In this document: positions 1 to 7,305 of the stretch, in pieces | How the letters are laid out: each line of letters begins with the position of its first letter | Numbering within the stretch: the stretch's first letter is position 1 | DNA from: JAEZKC01 sp046546375 | GTDB taxonomy: Bacteria > Fibrobacterota > Chitinivibrionia > Chitinivibrionales > Chitinispirillaceae | Direction: 5' to 3' | DNA length: 21,560 nucleotides | Assembly: GCA_046546375.1 (NCBI GenBank) | Contig: JBKGXV010000057.1 | Span: 1-21,560, forward strand | Notes under the pieces: generated by a model | Told to the model about the DNA's origin: nothing | The model's input: the letters and a program-made list of their open reading frames with translations, nothing else | Database searches by the model: none | Translations under genes and position numbers: made by a program

Positions 1-256
1 GGCCTGGGAGTTAGTCCGTCCCCCTCCCCCGAAATATTTGGCATCTCAGCGACATTCATGTATCTTGAAAAAAAGAGATGAAATCAGGTTCTTGTCTGCT
101 GCGCAGTTTAGAATTCGACAAAAAGCCCCGTACAAAACATCATCATACTACATACAGTTTGTTTGCCAGTATAATGAATTCGGTCGTGTTGAGATATCTG
201 CTGTTTTTTCACTTCCGGGTTTGTCATGCATTGAATAGAGGCAGTTTTGAGGATTT
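1..256. other. Leading intergenic region, no gene seen
   Basis: No convincing coding sequence is seen on either strand. The short open frames here lack ribosome-binding sites and resemble no protein I recognise. There is a C-rich run near positions 20-30. A perfect TATAAT lies at 170-175, and the ribosome-binding site of the next gene sits at 249-253. The stretch probably holds the promoter and leader of the CheR-kinase gene. The end of whatever gene lies upstream is outside the window. Confidence 0.6.
170..175 (+). promoter_or_regulatory. Candidate -10 box for the CheR-kinase gene
   Basis: A perfect sigma70-type TATAAT lies about 80 nt before the ATG at 257. No good TTGACA-like -35 is present at 16-18 nt spacing, and there is no extended TGn element, so this is a weak candidate. 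It is the only promoter-like element I noticed in this leader. Confidence 0.3.
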
Positions 257-3200
257 ATGATTAATGAACCGGCATTTGACAGTAGGCCTGATTTGGGAGG
301 TGATAACATCTCTTCTCTGAATAACACGGTTCCGGTGATCGGTATCGGGGTGTATCCAGGTTGTGGTGAAACTGTGAAAAGTGTCTGCAGACTGCTGCCC
401 TCCAGTTTGTGCTCCGCACTGGTTTTGATCCAGCGACATTCCCGGCAGGAGGAGCATATCCATACTGAAATGCTGGAAAGTGATGTGGAGATACGCGAGA
501 TCCGTGATGGGATGCATCTTCAGAAGGGGACTCTTTTCGTGGTACCTCCGGGCAGAAGAGTGCAAATCGATGATTTTGTTTTCAGGCTGGGTGAGGTGTC
601 GGATGAAGACACTGATTCTCCGATAGATGATTTTTTCCTTCACCTTGCGCAACGGTATGGTGAAAACAGTGCTGCCGTTGTGTTTCCCGGCAAAGGTGTG
701 GATGGTATCAGGGGAATAGAGCAGGTGGATCTGCGTGGAGGGGCTGTTTCGGTCTGCAGCTCCGAGGCGGCGAAAAGAACCTCTGTCCCCTGTTCTGTAA
801 GGGAATGCGGTTTCGAAGTGATGAGTCCCGAGGAGGTTGCCGATGAAATCTGCCGTATCTCTTCGCAAAAACATGAATGGAACGGGAATTCCGCCGGGGT
901 GCTGGAAAAAATCAATCAGACGGTTCTGTTCCAGACCGGAATTGACATAAGCAGCTACAGGCAGAGTGTGGTGCAGCGCAGAGTCAGGCGGAGGATGAGC
1001 TTTCGGGATACCTCTACGGTTAAGGACTATTGTTCGTTTCTGGCCCGGTCTTCTACCGAAGCGGATGATCTCGTTTCCGATTTCATGATCGGGGTCACCT
1101 CCTTTTTCCGGGACTTTTCAGCCTGGGAGGTTCTAAGAAACCGTGTTCTCGGTCACCTTGCGGCAGAAAAGACAGAAGATCCCGTCCGTATCTGGACTCC
1201 GGGATGTGCAACCGGGGAGGAAGCCTACTCCATTGCCATGCTTCTGCAGCGTGAACTCGATGCCGCCGGAAAGAAACGTGCCGTTCAGATATTCGCAACC
1301 GACATATGTGAAGAGTTTCTCAGGCAAGGGAGAACGGGCAGGTACACCGAAGAGAACCTCGAGGGGCTTTGTGAAGAATATGCCGCGGATTTCTTCGAGC
1401 ATACGGACAAGAGAGAATTCACCGTGTGCAGGGGGATCAGGGAGAATGTGGTATTTGCAAAACATAATGTGCTCTGTGATCCGCCTTTTTCCAGAATGGA
1501 TCTGATTATCTGCCGCAATCTGCTCATTTACCTGAAACCCGAAGCCCAGAAGCGATGTCTGGAGACCTTCGGATATGCGCTCAAAGATGAGGGTGTTCTT
1601 TTTCTGGGGAATGCGGAATCCATAAATGGCAGTGATCCGTCCTTTACTCCTGTTGAAACGAAGAAATGCAGGATTTACCGCAGGAAAAACGGGGCCCGGT
1701 CAGCCCGTCTCCCGATGCATTTCACCAATACGGAAAATGTGGAAAACGGAAAAACCGTTCGCCCCGGTAAAAACGATCACAATCTGGTTTTCACAGTTCA
1801 GAAGAGTCTTCTGGAAAGTCACGGTCCGGCGGCAGTTGCCGTGAACAGGCAGTACGACATTGTTTACACAAGCGGACCCGTGAACCGTTTTCTCTGTTTT
1901 CCGGAAGGTATTCCGACCTATAATCTCCAGCAGCTTCTTCCTGAATCTATCCGCACCCGGGTAAGAGCAACCTTTTCCCGTCTTCAATACGAGAACCGGG
2001 ATTCCATACAGATCCGCTTTACTGAAAAGGGGCGAAGGGACATTGGTCTGACTGTAAGGAGAGTGGGCGGCAGTGAGGATCTTTGTCTGCTGATATTCGA
2101 GGAACTCTCCGAGTCGCAGAATTCCGGACTCAAGTCGGATCCTGAAAATAAAGCGTATGTAAAGCAGCTGCAGGATGAATTGTCCGCGACTCAGAACGAA
2201 CTGCAGCGGCATATCGAGCAGCTTAAGACAATGAACGAAGAGCTGCAGTCCTCAAACGAGGAACTTCAGGCTTCGAACGAAGAACTGGAGACTTCCGGAG
2301 AGGAGCTCCAGTCGCTCAACGAGGAACTTGTCACTGTCAATTCTCAGCTTCAGACCAAAGTGGAGGAGCAGGAGGAGACCAATAACGATCTGAACAATTT
2401 CCTGTCGAGTACGGAAATCCCCACTCTGTTTCTGGATGACGAGCTTCGGATCCGTCGGTTTACGCCTGCATTGAAGCATCTGATCGGATTCATCTCTTCT
2501 GATATCGGAAGGTCTGTGCGGGACTTTGCTCTTGAAAGGTTCGGGGAGGACTTTCTCGGGGATGTCCAAGCGGTGCGCGGGGATCTTATTCCCGTGAAAA
2601 AGGAGGTTCTGATCGGGAAAAACTGGTTTAACCGTTCAGTACAGCCCTACAGGACTTGTGATGACCGCATAATGGGTGTTGTGGCAACCTTTGCCGATAT
2701 TACCGAACTGAAGAATGCTCATGACCAAATCAGGGCCGCAGCCGACAAATTCCGTATTGTGGCCGATTTCACTTATGACTGGGAGTACTGGTGGACTCCA
2801 GATAACCGTTTCGTTTACATCACCCCCTCCTGCAGGCGGGTAACCGGCTACAGCAGAGAGGAATTCATGCAGGATCCTCAACTGTACTTTCGGATTGTTC
2901 ATCCGGAAGACAGAGAAAAAGCGGTCAGTCATTTCCTGGACGATGTACGGAAGGAAAAACGGTGTGAATCCGAATTCCGCATTGTCAGGCGGGACGGTGT
3001 GGCAAGATGGATAAGCCATGCCTGTCAGCCTGTTTACGATGAAAACGGGAGGTTTCTGGGGCGAAGAGCGTCCAATCGGGATATCACTGAGCGCATGCAG
3101 ATGGAACAGAATATCAGGGAGAACCGGAGAGATCTCAAGCACGCTCAGCAGGTAGCCCGTATGGGCAGCTGGAAAATGGATGTGAAGGAAAACCGGCTTG

Positions 3201-4963
3201 AGTGGTCAGAGGAAACCTACCGCATTTTCGGTATTGCGGAAAATGCTCCTGTTGATTATGATTTTTTTCTGTCCGCCGTTCATCCTGAAGATCGGGAGAG
3301 AGTGGATGCTGCATGGAAGAAAGCGTCAAACAGCGGCAGCTACGAGGTGGAGCATAGAATCATTGCGGACGGCAGGGTCAAATGGGTGTTTGAGCAGGCG
3401 GAGCTCACATTCGCCCAAAACGGAGAGCTTTTGAGCGGATTCGGAACCGTTCAGGATATCACGGAAAGTGTTCTGGTTCGCCAGCAGATAGAACGGGCCG
3501 CCTCTTTGAATGAAGCGGTTCTTCAGAACTTGACCGAAGCTGTCATTGTCACCGGTTCGGACGGAACTGTGCTTGATGTGAATGCTGCCGCTTTGAGAAT
3601 GCACGGACTGTCCTCGCCCGATGAGGCGTGGTCACATCTGGATGAGTATGCCCGGACTTTTGAAATGTTTGACGAAAAAAACGGCATCATTCCCAAGCCT
3701 CAATGGCCCACAAGCAGAGCACTGCGCGGAGAAAAGGTGGCGGGGCAGATGGTTCAGCTGTATAACAGACAAACTGGCTACAGGATGTGGCTGAGCTTCA
3801 ATGTCTCCTCTGTTGTGAATGAAAAGGGAGAGTGCAACCTCCTGGTATTTTCCATTCGAGATATCACAAAAACCAAAATCCTTGAAAGGAACCTGCGGGA
3901 GAATGCCCTGTATTACCGCAATCTTTTCGAAAACAGCAACGATGCCATAGGCCTGATTGACTGCAGGACATGGAAGCTTGTCAAAATCAATTCGAAATTC
4001 GATTCCCTGAGCGGGTATTCCCCCCAAGAGCTTATTGGTTTTGAATTGAAAACGACTGTCTCGCAGCGCAGCTCGAAAAGGGTGGAGAAGTTCTGCAGCA
4101 GAGTTCTGAAAGAGAAGACAGGGCGTATGGAAATGGAGCTGCTGCATAAAGAGGGCGGCAGAATCCCTGTGGATGTGAACGCATCCCTTGTCGAGATCGA
4201 TGACAAACCTTTTGCTGTTGCGGTCATTCGGGACATATCCCAAAGAAAGAAAGCCGAGCAGCAGCTGCGCAGCAGAGCCGAGGAACTTGCCGCCATGAAC
4301 AGGGAGCTTGAATCCTTCTCCTACTCTGTTTCCCATGATCTGCGCGCCCCCCTCAGAGCCATTACCGGTTTCAGCTCCTTTCTGGAAGAGGATTACAATG
4401 ACAAACTGGATGAAACTGGAAGAGGGTATCTGAAAAAAGTCAGGGAGAATGTGCACAAAATGGGGGCTTTGATAGATGATCTTCTCAGCTTATCCAGAGT
4501 TTCAAGATTTGAGCTGATACGTCAGGAGATCGATCTGGGAAAGATGATATCCTCTGTTGTCGATGAACTGAGACAGGCCGAACCGGACAGGGTAGTTGAA
4601 CTACAAATTCACAAGAGGCTTAAGACCAGCGGGGATGCGCGGATGCTGCAGATCGCGGTCTCCAATCTGGTGGGGAATGCATGGAAGTTCACCAGAAAGG
4701 TTGAGAAACCCAGAATCGAGGCGGGCACAGTGAGGATAAAAGGCAGAAAAGTGTTTTTTCTGAAGGACAACGGGGCCGGTTTCGATATGAAATACAACGA
4801 GAAGCTCTTTGCGCCTTTTCAGCGGCTACATGCGGACAGCGATTTCAGCGGGACCGGAATCGGTCTGGCCATAGTGGAGCGCATCGTTCACCGTCACGGG
4901 GGGCGGATATGGGCTGAAAGCCAGGAGGGAAAGGGGGCAACCTTTTATTTCTCTGTTGATTAG
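257..4963 (+). CDS. CheB-like/CheR/multi-PAS hybrid sensor histidine kinase
   Basis: This 1568-residue cytoplasmic sensor protein has domains in this order: CheB methylesterase-like (about 25-200); CheR methyltransferase (about 215-475) with VTSFFRD, the SAM-binding segment TPGCATGEEAYS at 314-325 and CRNLLIYL at 419-426; a PAS-like stretch (about 515-615); a coiled coil of NEELQS-type heptads (about 640-710); five PAS domains (about 715-1335); HisKA with the phospho-acceptor His1360 in SVSHDLRAPL; and HATPase_c with the N-box around Asn1474, DNGAGFD at 1504-1510 and GTGIGLAIV at 1532-1540. The kinase core resembles phytochrome-type kinases. No membrane segment is visible. The CheB part looks catalytically dead: the serine position of the G-A-S-x-G-G motif is Tyr33, the histidine position is Arg60, and only Asp149 remains. 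GAGGA at 249-253 supports the start. The protein has no receiver domain, so its phosphoryl targets are probably the two regulators downstream. CheB-CheR-PAS fusions are a known family whose physiological role is mostly unclear. Confidence 0.93.
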   Translation: MINEPAFDSRPDLGGDNISSLNNTVPVIGIGVYPGCGETVKSVCRLLPSSLCSALVLIQRHSRQEEHIHTEMLESDVEIREIRDGMHLQKGTLFVVPPGRRVQIDDFVFRLGEVSDEDTDSPIDDFFLHLAQRYGENSAAVVFPGKGVDGIRGIEQVDLRGGAVSVCSSEAAKRTSVPCSVRECGFEVMSPEEVADEICRISSQKHEWNGNSAGVLEKINQTVLFQTGIDISSYRQSVVQRRVRRRMSFRDTSTVKDYCSFLARSSTEADDLVSDFMIGVTSFFRDFSAWEVLRNRVLGHLAAEKTEDPVRIWTPGCATGEEAYSIAMLLQRELDAAGKKRAVQIFATDICEEFLRQGRTGRYTEENLEGLCEEYAADFFEHTDKREFTVCRGIRENVVFAKHNVLCDPPFSRMDLIICRNLLIYLKPEAQKRCLETFGYALKDEGVLFLGNAESINGSDPSFTPVETKKCRIYRRKNGARSARLPMHFTNTENVENGKTVRPGKNDHNLVFTVQKSLLESHGPAAVAVNRQYDIVYTSGPVNRFLCFPEGIPTYNLQQLLPESIRTRVRATFSRLQYENRDSIQIRFTEKGRRDIGLTVRRVGGSEDLCLLIFEELSESQNSGLKSDPENKAYVKQLQDELSATQNELQRHIEQLKTMNEELQSSNEELQASNEELETSGEELQSLNEELVTVNSQLQTKVEEQEETNNDLNNFLSSTEIPTLFLDDELRIRRFTPALKHLIGFISSDIGRSVRDFALERFGEDFLGDVQAVRGDLIPVKKEVLIGKNWFNRSVQPYRTCDDRIMGVVATFADITELKNAHDQIRAAADKFRIVADFTYDWEYWWTPDNRFVYITPSCRRVTGYSREEFMQDPQLYFRIVHPEDREKAVSHFLDDVRKEKRCESEFRIVRRDGVARWISHACQPVYDENGRFLGRRASNRDITERMQMEQNIRENRRDLKHAQQVARMGSWKMDVKENRLEWSEETYRIFGIAENAPVDYDFFLSAVHPEDRERVDAAWKKASNSGSYEVEHRIIADGRVKWVFEQAELTFAQNGELLSGFGTVQDITESVLVRQQIERAASLNEAVLQNLTEAVIVTGSDGTVLDVNAAALRMHGLSSPDEAWSHLDEYARTFEMFDEKNGIIPKPQWPTSRALRGEKVAGQMVQLYNRQTGYRMWLSFNVSSVVNEKGECNLLVFSIRDITKTKILERNLRENALYYRNLFENSNDAIGLIDCRTWKLVKINSKFDSLSGYSPQELIGFELKTTVSQRSSKRVEKFCSRVLKEKTGRMEMELLHKEGGRIPVDVNASLVEIDDKPFAVAVIRDISQRKKAEQQLRSRAEELAAMNRELESFSYSVSHDLRAPLRAITGFSSFLEEDYNDKLDETGRGYLKKVRENVHKMGALIDDLLSLSRVSRFELIRQEIDLGKMISSVVDELRQAEPDRVVELQIHKRLKTSGDARMLQIAVSNLVGNAWKFTRKVEKPRIEAGTVRIKGRKVFFLKDNGAGFDMKYNEKLFAPFQRLHADSDFSGTGIGLAIVERIVHRHGGRIWAESQEGKGATFYFSVD
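2225..2371 (+). repeat. Coding heptad repeat, coiled-coil linker
   Basis: Residues about 657-705 of the CheR-kinase are built from near-identical seven-residue units of the form xNEELQS, which also show as a degenerate DNA repeat of about 21 nt. The unit is a hallmark linker of CheB/CheR fusion proteins and is predicted to form a long parallel coiled coil. It connects the methyltransferase half to the PAS/kinase half and may transmit signal between dimer subunits. Confidence 0.85.
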
Positions 4964-4993
4964 AACGGAACAGTTTTTGCTTCTATACTATAC

Positions 4994-5027
4994 GGCAGGT
5001 CTGTTTAAACGGGTCGGGACCTGTCGG
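4994..5027. promoter_or_regulatory. Imperfect dyad in the kinase-regulator gap
   Basis: The 100-nt gap between the CheR-kinase and the NtrC-type regulator contains CGGCAGGTC and, after about 16 nt, GACCTGTCG; the arms are inverted repeats with one mismatch. The loop contains a perfect 8-bp palindrome, GTTTAAAC, at 5003-5010. There is no T-run after it, so it does not look like an intrinsic terminator. It could be an operator or a leader hairpin. The gap shows no strong sigma70 promoter, so the regulator may be cotranscribed with the kinase. Confidence 0.3.
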
Positions 5028-5063
5028 CAATCACCGTAAATTAGCAACTATGGGCAGGAATAC

Positions 5064-6389
5064 ATGAAATTAACAGTTCTTTTGGTGGATGATGAAGAGG
5101 TCATACAGATGGGGGTTGCCAAACATCTCTCAGATCATGGATACGATGTCTTCTCGGCTTTCAGTCTTAAAGAAGCCAGATCCCACATAAAAAAGCAGCC
5201 TTTCGACGCCATTCTTCTGGATGTCCGTCTCTCCGACGGCAATTCACTCGATCTGATACGGGATATCAGGGCCAGGGAAAAGGAGACGGCCGTCATCATG
5301 ATTTCCGGGGCATCGGATGTGGCCACCGCGGTGAAGGCAATGAAGCTGGGGGCGGAGAATTTCATCACCAAGCCTCTGGAGATGGATGGTCTCAATATCA
5401 GTATACAGAGGAATCTGGAGCTGGTGAAGTTGAGAAAGAAGGACACCAGAGTGAAGCGTCTGGAGATGGCTCCTCTGAAGCCCTATTTCGGTAATTCCTC
5501 TCAGATAAAAACTGCCTGTGATTATTCGCGGATCGCCGCGGGGAATGACGCCGTGGTGCTTCTCACAGGCGAGACCGGTACGGGAAAAGGCATTCTGGCC
5601 AAGTGGATACACGATCACAGCAGGTGCAAAGCGGGCAATTTCGTTGAGCTCAACTGTTCATCGCTCAAGGGTGAGCTTCTCAGAAGCGAGCTGTACGGGC
5701 ATGCGAAAGGATCTTTCACCTCCGCGGTGAAGGATCGTGCGGGGCTGGTGGAGATCGCCAACAACGGAACTCTTTTTCTGGATGAAATCGGGGATATGGA
5801 CCTGGAGGTGCAGGCGGAACTTCTCAAGACCATTGAGGAGAAAAAGTTCCGGCGTATCGGAGAGAATGTTGTCCGCAGCAGTGATTTCCGGCTTGTATGC
5901 GCCACCAACCGGGATCTGATGAAAATGGCTGAAGAGGGGACGTTCAGAAGTGATCTCTATTACCGCATTTGCGTGTTTCCTATAGAACTTCCTTCCCTCA
6001 GAGAGCGCACGGGGGATATCCGAGGTTATGCCGAGCATTTCCTCAAGGCATTCGGTTATGATCACATGCCTCTTGATGAGGAAGTGGTTGAAGCGCTTTC
6101 TGAGTATTCCTGGCCGGGCAACATCCGGGAGCTCAGAAACATGCTGGAACGGGCACTTATACTTTCCCAGGGCAAGGCTTTGAAGCTTGAGCACTTTCCC
6201 GGCCTGTTGCCTTCGGAATCGCAGAACTCACGGGAGAAACCGGTATGGAATCTCAATGAAGTGGGTAAGCGGCACATCATGCGCGCGCTTGAACATTTCG
6301 ATGATAAACTCAAGGCATCTAAAGCTCTGGGTATAACGGTAAGTGCTCTTGATCAGAAGCTTGAAAAAGACAAACAGGTAGCCGCATGA
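5064..6389 (+). CDS. NtrC-family response regulator (REC-AAA+-HTH)
   Basis: The protein is a 441-residue transcriptional regulator. Its receiver domain (about 1-120) has the acidic pocket D9/D10, phospho-acceptor Asp53, Ser81 and Lys103. The AAA+ domain (about 140-370) has Walker A GETGTGKG at 169-176, Walker B FLDE at 238-241, candidate arginine fingers R295/R301 and the WPGN sensor II region at 350-353. A Fis-type helix-turn-helix sits at about 402-436. The loop that contacts sigma54 is GSFTSA (216-221) where the family has GAFTGA; Phe and Thr are kept. The putative recognition helix (around GITVSALDQKL) also departs from the usual ISRxTLYRKL pattern. AGGA at 5056-5059 supports the ATG. The gene follows the CheR-kinase by 100 nt on the same strand and is its likely output regulator. 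Targets are unknown, and no sigma54 promoter was recognised in the window. Confidence 0.93.
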   Translation: MKLTVLLVDDEEVIQMGVAKHLSDHGYDVFSAFSLKEARSHIKKQPFDAILLDVRLSDGNSLDLIRDIRAREKETAVIMISGASDVATAVKAMKLGAENFITKPLEMDGLNISIQRNLELVKLRKKDTRVKRLEMAPLKPYFGNSSQIKTACDYSRIAAGNDAVVLLTGETGTGKGILAKWIHDHSRCKAGNFVELNCSSLKGELLRSELYGHAKGSFTSAVKDRAGLVEIANNGTLFLDEIGDMDLEVQAELLKTIEEKKFRRIGENVVRSSDFRLVCATNRDLMKMAEEGTFRSDLYYRICVFPIELPSLRERTGDIRGYAEHFLKAFGYDHMPLDEEVVEALSEYSWPGNIRELRNMLERALILSQGKALKLEHFPGLLPSESQNSREKPVWNLNEVGKRHIMRALEHFDDKLKASKALGITVSALDQKLEKDKQVAA

Positions 6390-6398
6390 ATCTTCGAG

Positions 6399-6440
6399 TG
6401 TGAAGTCTCAGTCAGGGACTTCACATCAATATCTTTTTTT
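6399..6440 (+). terminator. Intrinsic terminator after the NtrC-type regulator
   Basis: A perfect 9-bp stem (6399-6407 with 6417-6425, TGTGAAGTC/GACTTCACA) encloses a 9-nt loop and is followed after 8 nt by seven consecutive T at 6434-6440. It lies just downstream of the stop codon at 6387-6389. The stem-to-T spacing is longer than ideal, so termination may be partial. The 3' arm also supplies the -35 box of the next promoter. Confidence 0.55.
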
Positions 6441-6448
6441 ATTATATT
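6420..6448 (+). promoter_or_regulatory. Sigma70-type promoter for the stand-alone receiver
   Basis: TTCACA (6420-6425) and TATATT (6443-6448) each match the sigma70 consensus at five of six positions and are exactly 17 nt apart. The predicted start near 6455 gives a leader of about 45 nt before the ATG at 6501. The -35 box lies in the 3' arm of the preceding terminator hairpin. This suggests that the small receiver has its own transcription unit. Confidence 0.5.
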
Positions 6449-6500
6449 GGTTCTAGATACTCCCTCTTCCAGTACTATTCACGCATTTCAGAGAGGACGT

Positions 6501-6875
6501 ATGCCGGAGATTCTTATAATTGACGACGAGGAAGCTGCCGTTTTCGGCTTCAGCCGCTATTTTTCAAAACAGGGCTATTCCGTGCAGAGCGCGGGAACGA
6601 TAGAGGAGGGGCGCAGACATATCCAGAGCAGCAGTTTCGATGCTGTAGTACTGGATATCCGTCTTCCGGACGGAAATGCACTCGAATTCATTCCCGAGAT
6701 AAAAGCCTTCAATCAGAAAACAACTGTGGTGGTGGTTTCGGGGCTTGCCGACAATGATACGGCACAGACAGCACAGGAAATGGGGGCGGATGACTTCCTG
6801 GTCAAACCCCTCAAAATGGCAGCACTCTGTGAGGCTCTCAAGAATGCTTTCGAAAGTTCCTCTCTGGCTATCTGA
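6501..6875 (+). CDS. Single-domain response regulator (receiver only)
   Basis: This 124-residue protein consists of a CheY-like receiver and nothing else. It has D8/D9 in the acidic pocket, phospho-acceptor Asp52 (VVLDIRLPDG), Ser80 and Lys102 in VKPL. It is a close relative of the receiver domain of the NtrC-type regulator just upstream; by hand alignment about 44 of 99 positions are identical. The start at 6501 is preferred because AGAGG at 6492-6496 precedes it by 4 nt. An in-frame TTG at 6447 would add 18 residues unlike any receiver and overlaps the promoter. Without an output domain, it may pass the phosphoryl group to another protein, act by protein contact, or drain phosphate from the upstream kinase. 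Its stop is 7 nt from the stop of the convergent receiver gene. Confidence 0.92.
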   Translation: MPEILIIDDEEAAVFGFSRYFSKQGYSVQSAGTIEEGRRHIQSSSFDAVVLDIRLPDGNALEFIPEIKAFNQKTTVVVVSGLADNDTAQTAQEMGADDFLVKPLKMAALCEALKNAFESSSLAI

Positions 6876-6882
6876 TTTCTGT

Positions 6883-7254
6883 TCATCTATTCAGATACTG
6901 CTTGACAGTTCCCACCAGATCAGTGATTTCGAAGGGTTTTTCCAGAAAACCGTCTCCACCGGCCTCCCGTGCCTTCTCCCGGTCGGTTTTCTGTGTCGCA
7001 GCCGTGAGAAAAATAATGGAGGGGACCCAGCTGTCTGCAGCTTCACCTTTGAGTTTTCTGCATATTTCCCAGCCATCCAGATCCGGCAGGCGTACATCGA
7101 GCAGTATCAGTCTGGGATGATCTGAATACGCTGTCTTTAGCCCCTCTTCCCCGGTCCCGGCAGTAATCACACTGATACCTCTGAGAGAAAGATTGATTCT
7201 CACCAGTTCAGCCAGTGCCTTCTCATCCTCTATGACCAGAACATCATTTGGCAT
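6883..7254 (-). CDS. Single-domain response regulator, partner of the six-PAS kinase
   Basis: This 123-residue receiver-only protein has VIEDEK at its acidic pocket, phospho-acceptor Asp53 (LILLDVRLPDLDGW), Thr in FLTA and Lys in EKPF. The ATG at 7254 has an AGGA upstream on the minus strand. It lies 51 nt downstream of the six-PAS histidine kinase and on the same strand, so the two are very probably cotranscribed and cognate. Its sequence is nearer to PhoB/CheY-type receivers (DGWEICRKLK) than to the two plus-strand receivers, which argues for a separate pathway. No DNA-binding domain is present. The gene converges on the plus-strand receiver with a 7-nt gap, and I see no terminator between them. 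Confidence 0.92.
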   Translation of the reverse strand: MPNDVLVIEDEKALAELVRINLSLRGISVITAGTGEEGLKTAYSDHPRLILLDVRLPDLDGWEICRKLKGEAADSWVPSIIFLTAATQKTDREKAREAGGDGFLEKPFEITDLVGTVKQYLNR

Positions 7255-7305
7255 AATACGCTTTCCTGTTTATTCCATGATTGAATTATTAAAATTACTG
7301 CTTGG

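Noticed and set aside
20..31. C-rich run near the left edge
   Set aside because: It is too short and too close to the window edge to interpret; no repeat partner was noticed.
39..60. Sigma54-like TGGCAT element upstream of the kinase
   Set aside because: The GC of the -12 element is not present at the required 10-nt offset from GG, so the match fails.
224..874. 216-residue minus-strand open frame at the start of the CheR-kinase
   Set aside because: It overlaps the CheB-like domain, whose family pattern is visible on the plus strand; no start signal is seen on the minus strand.
6447..6500. TTG start extending the stand-alone receiver by 18 residues
   Set aside because: The extension overlaps the -10 box, has no receiver similarity, and the ATG at 6501 has a proper ribosome-binding site.
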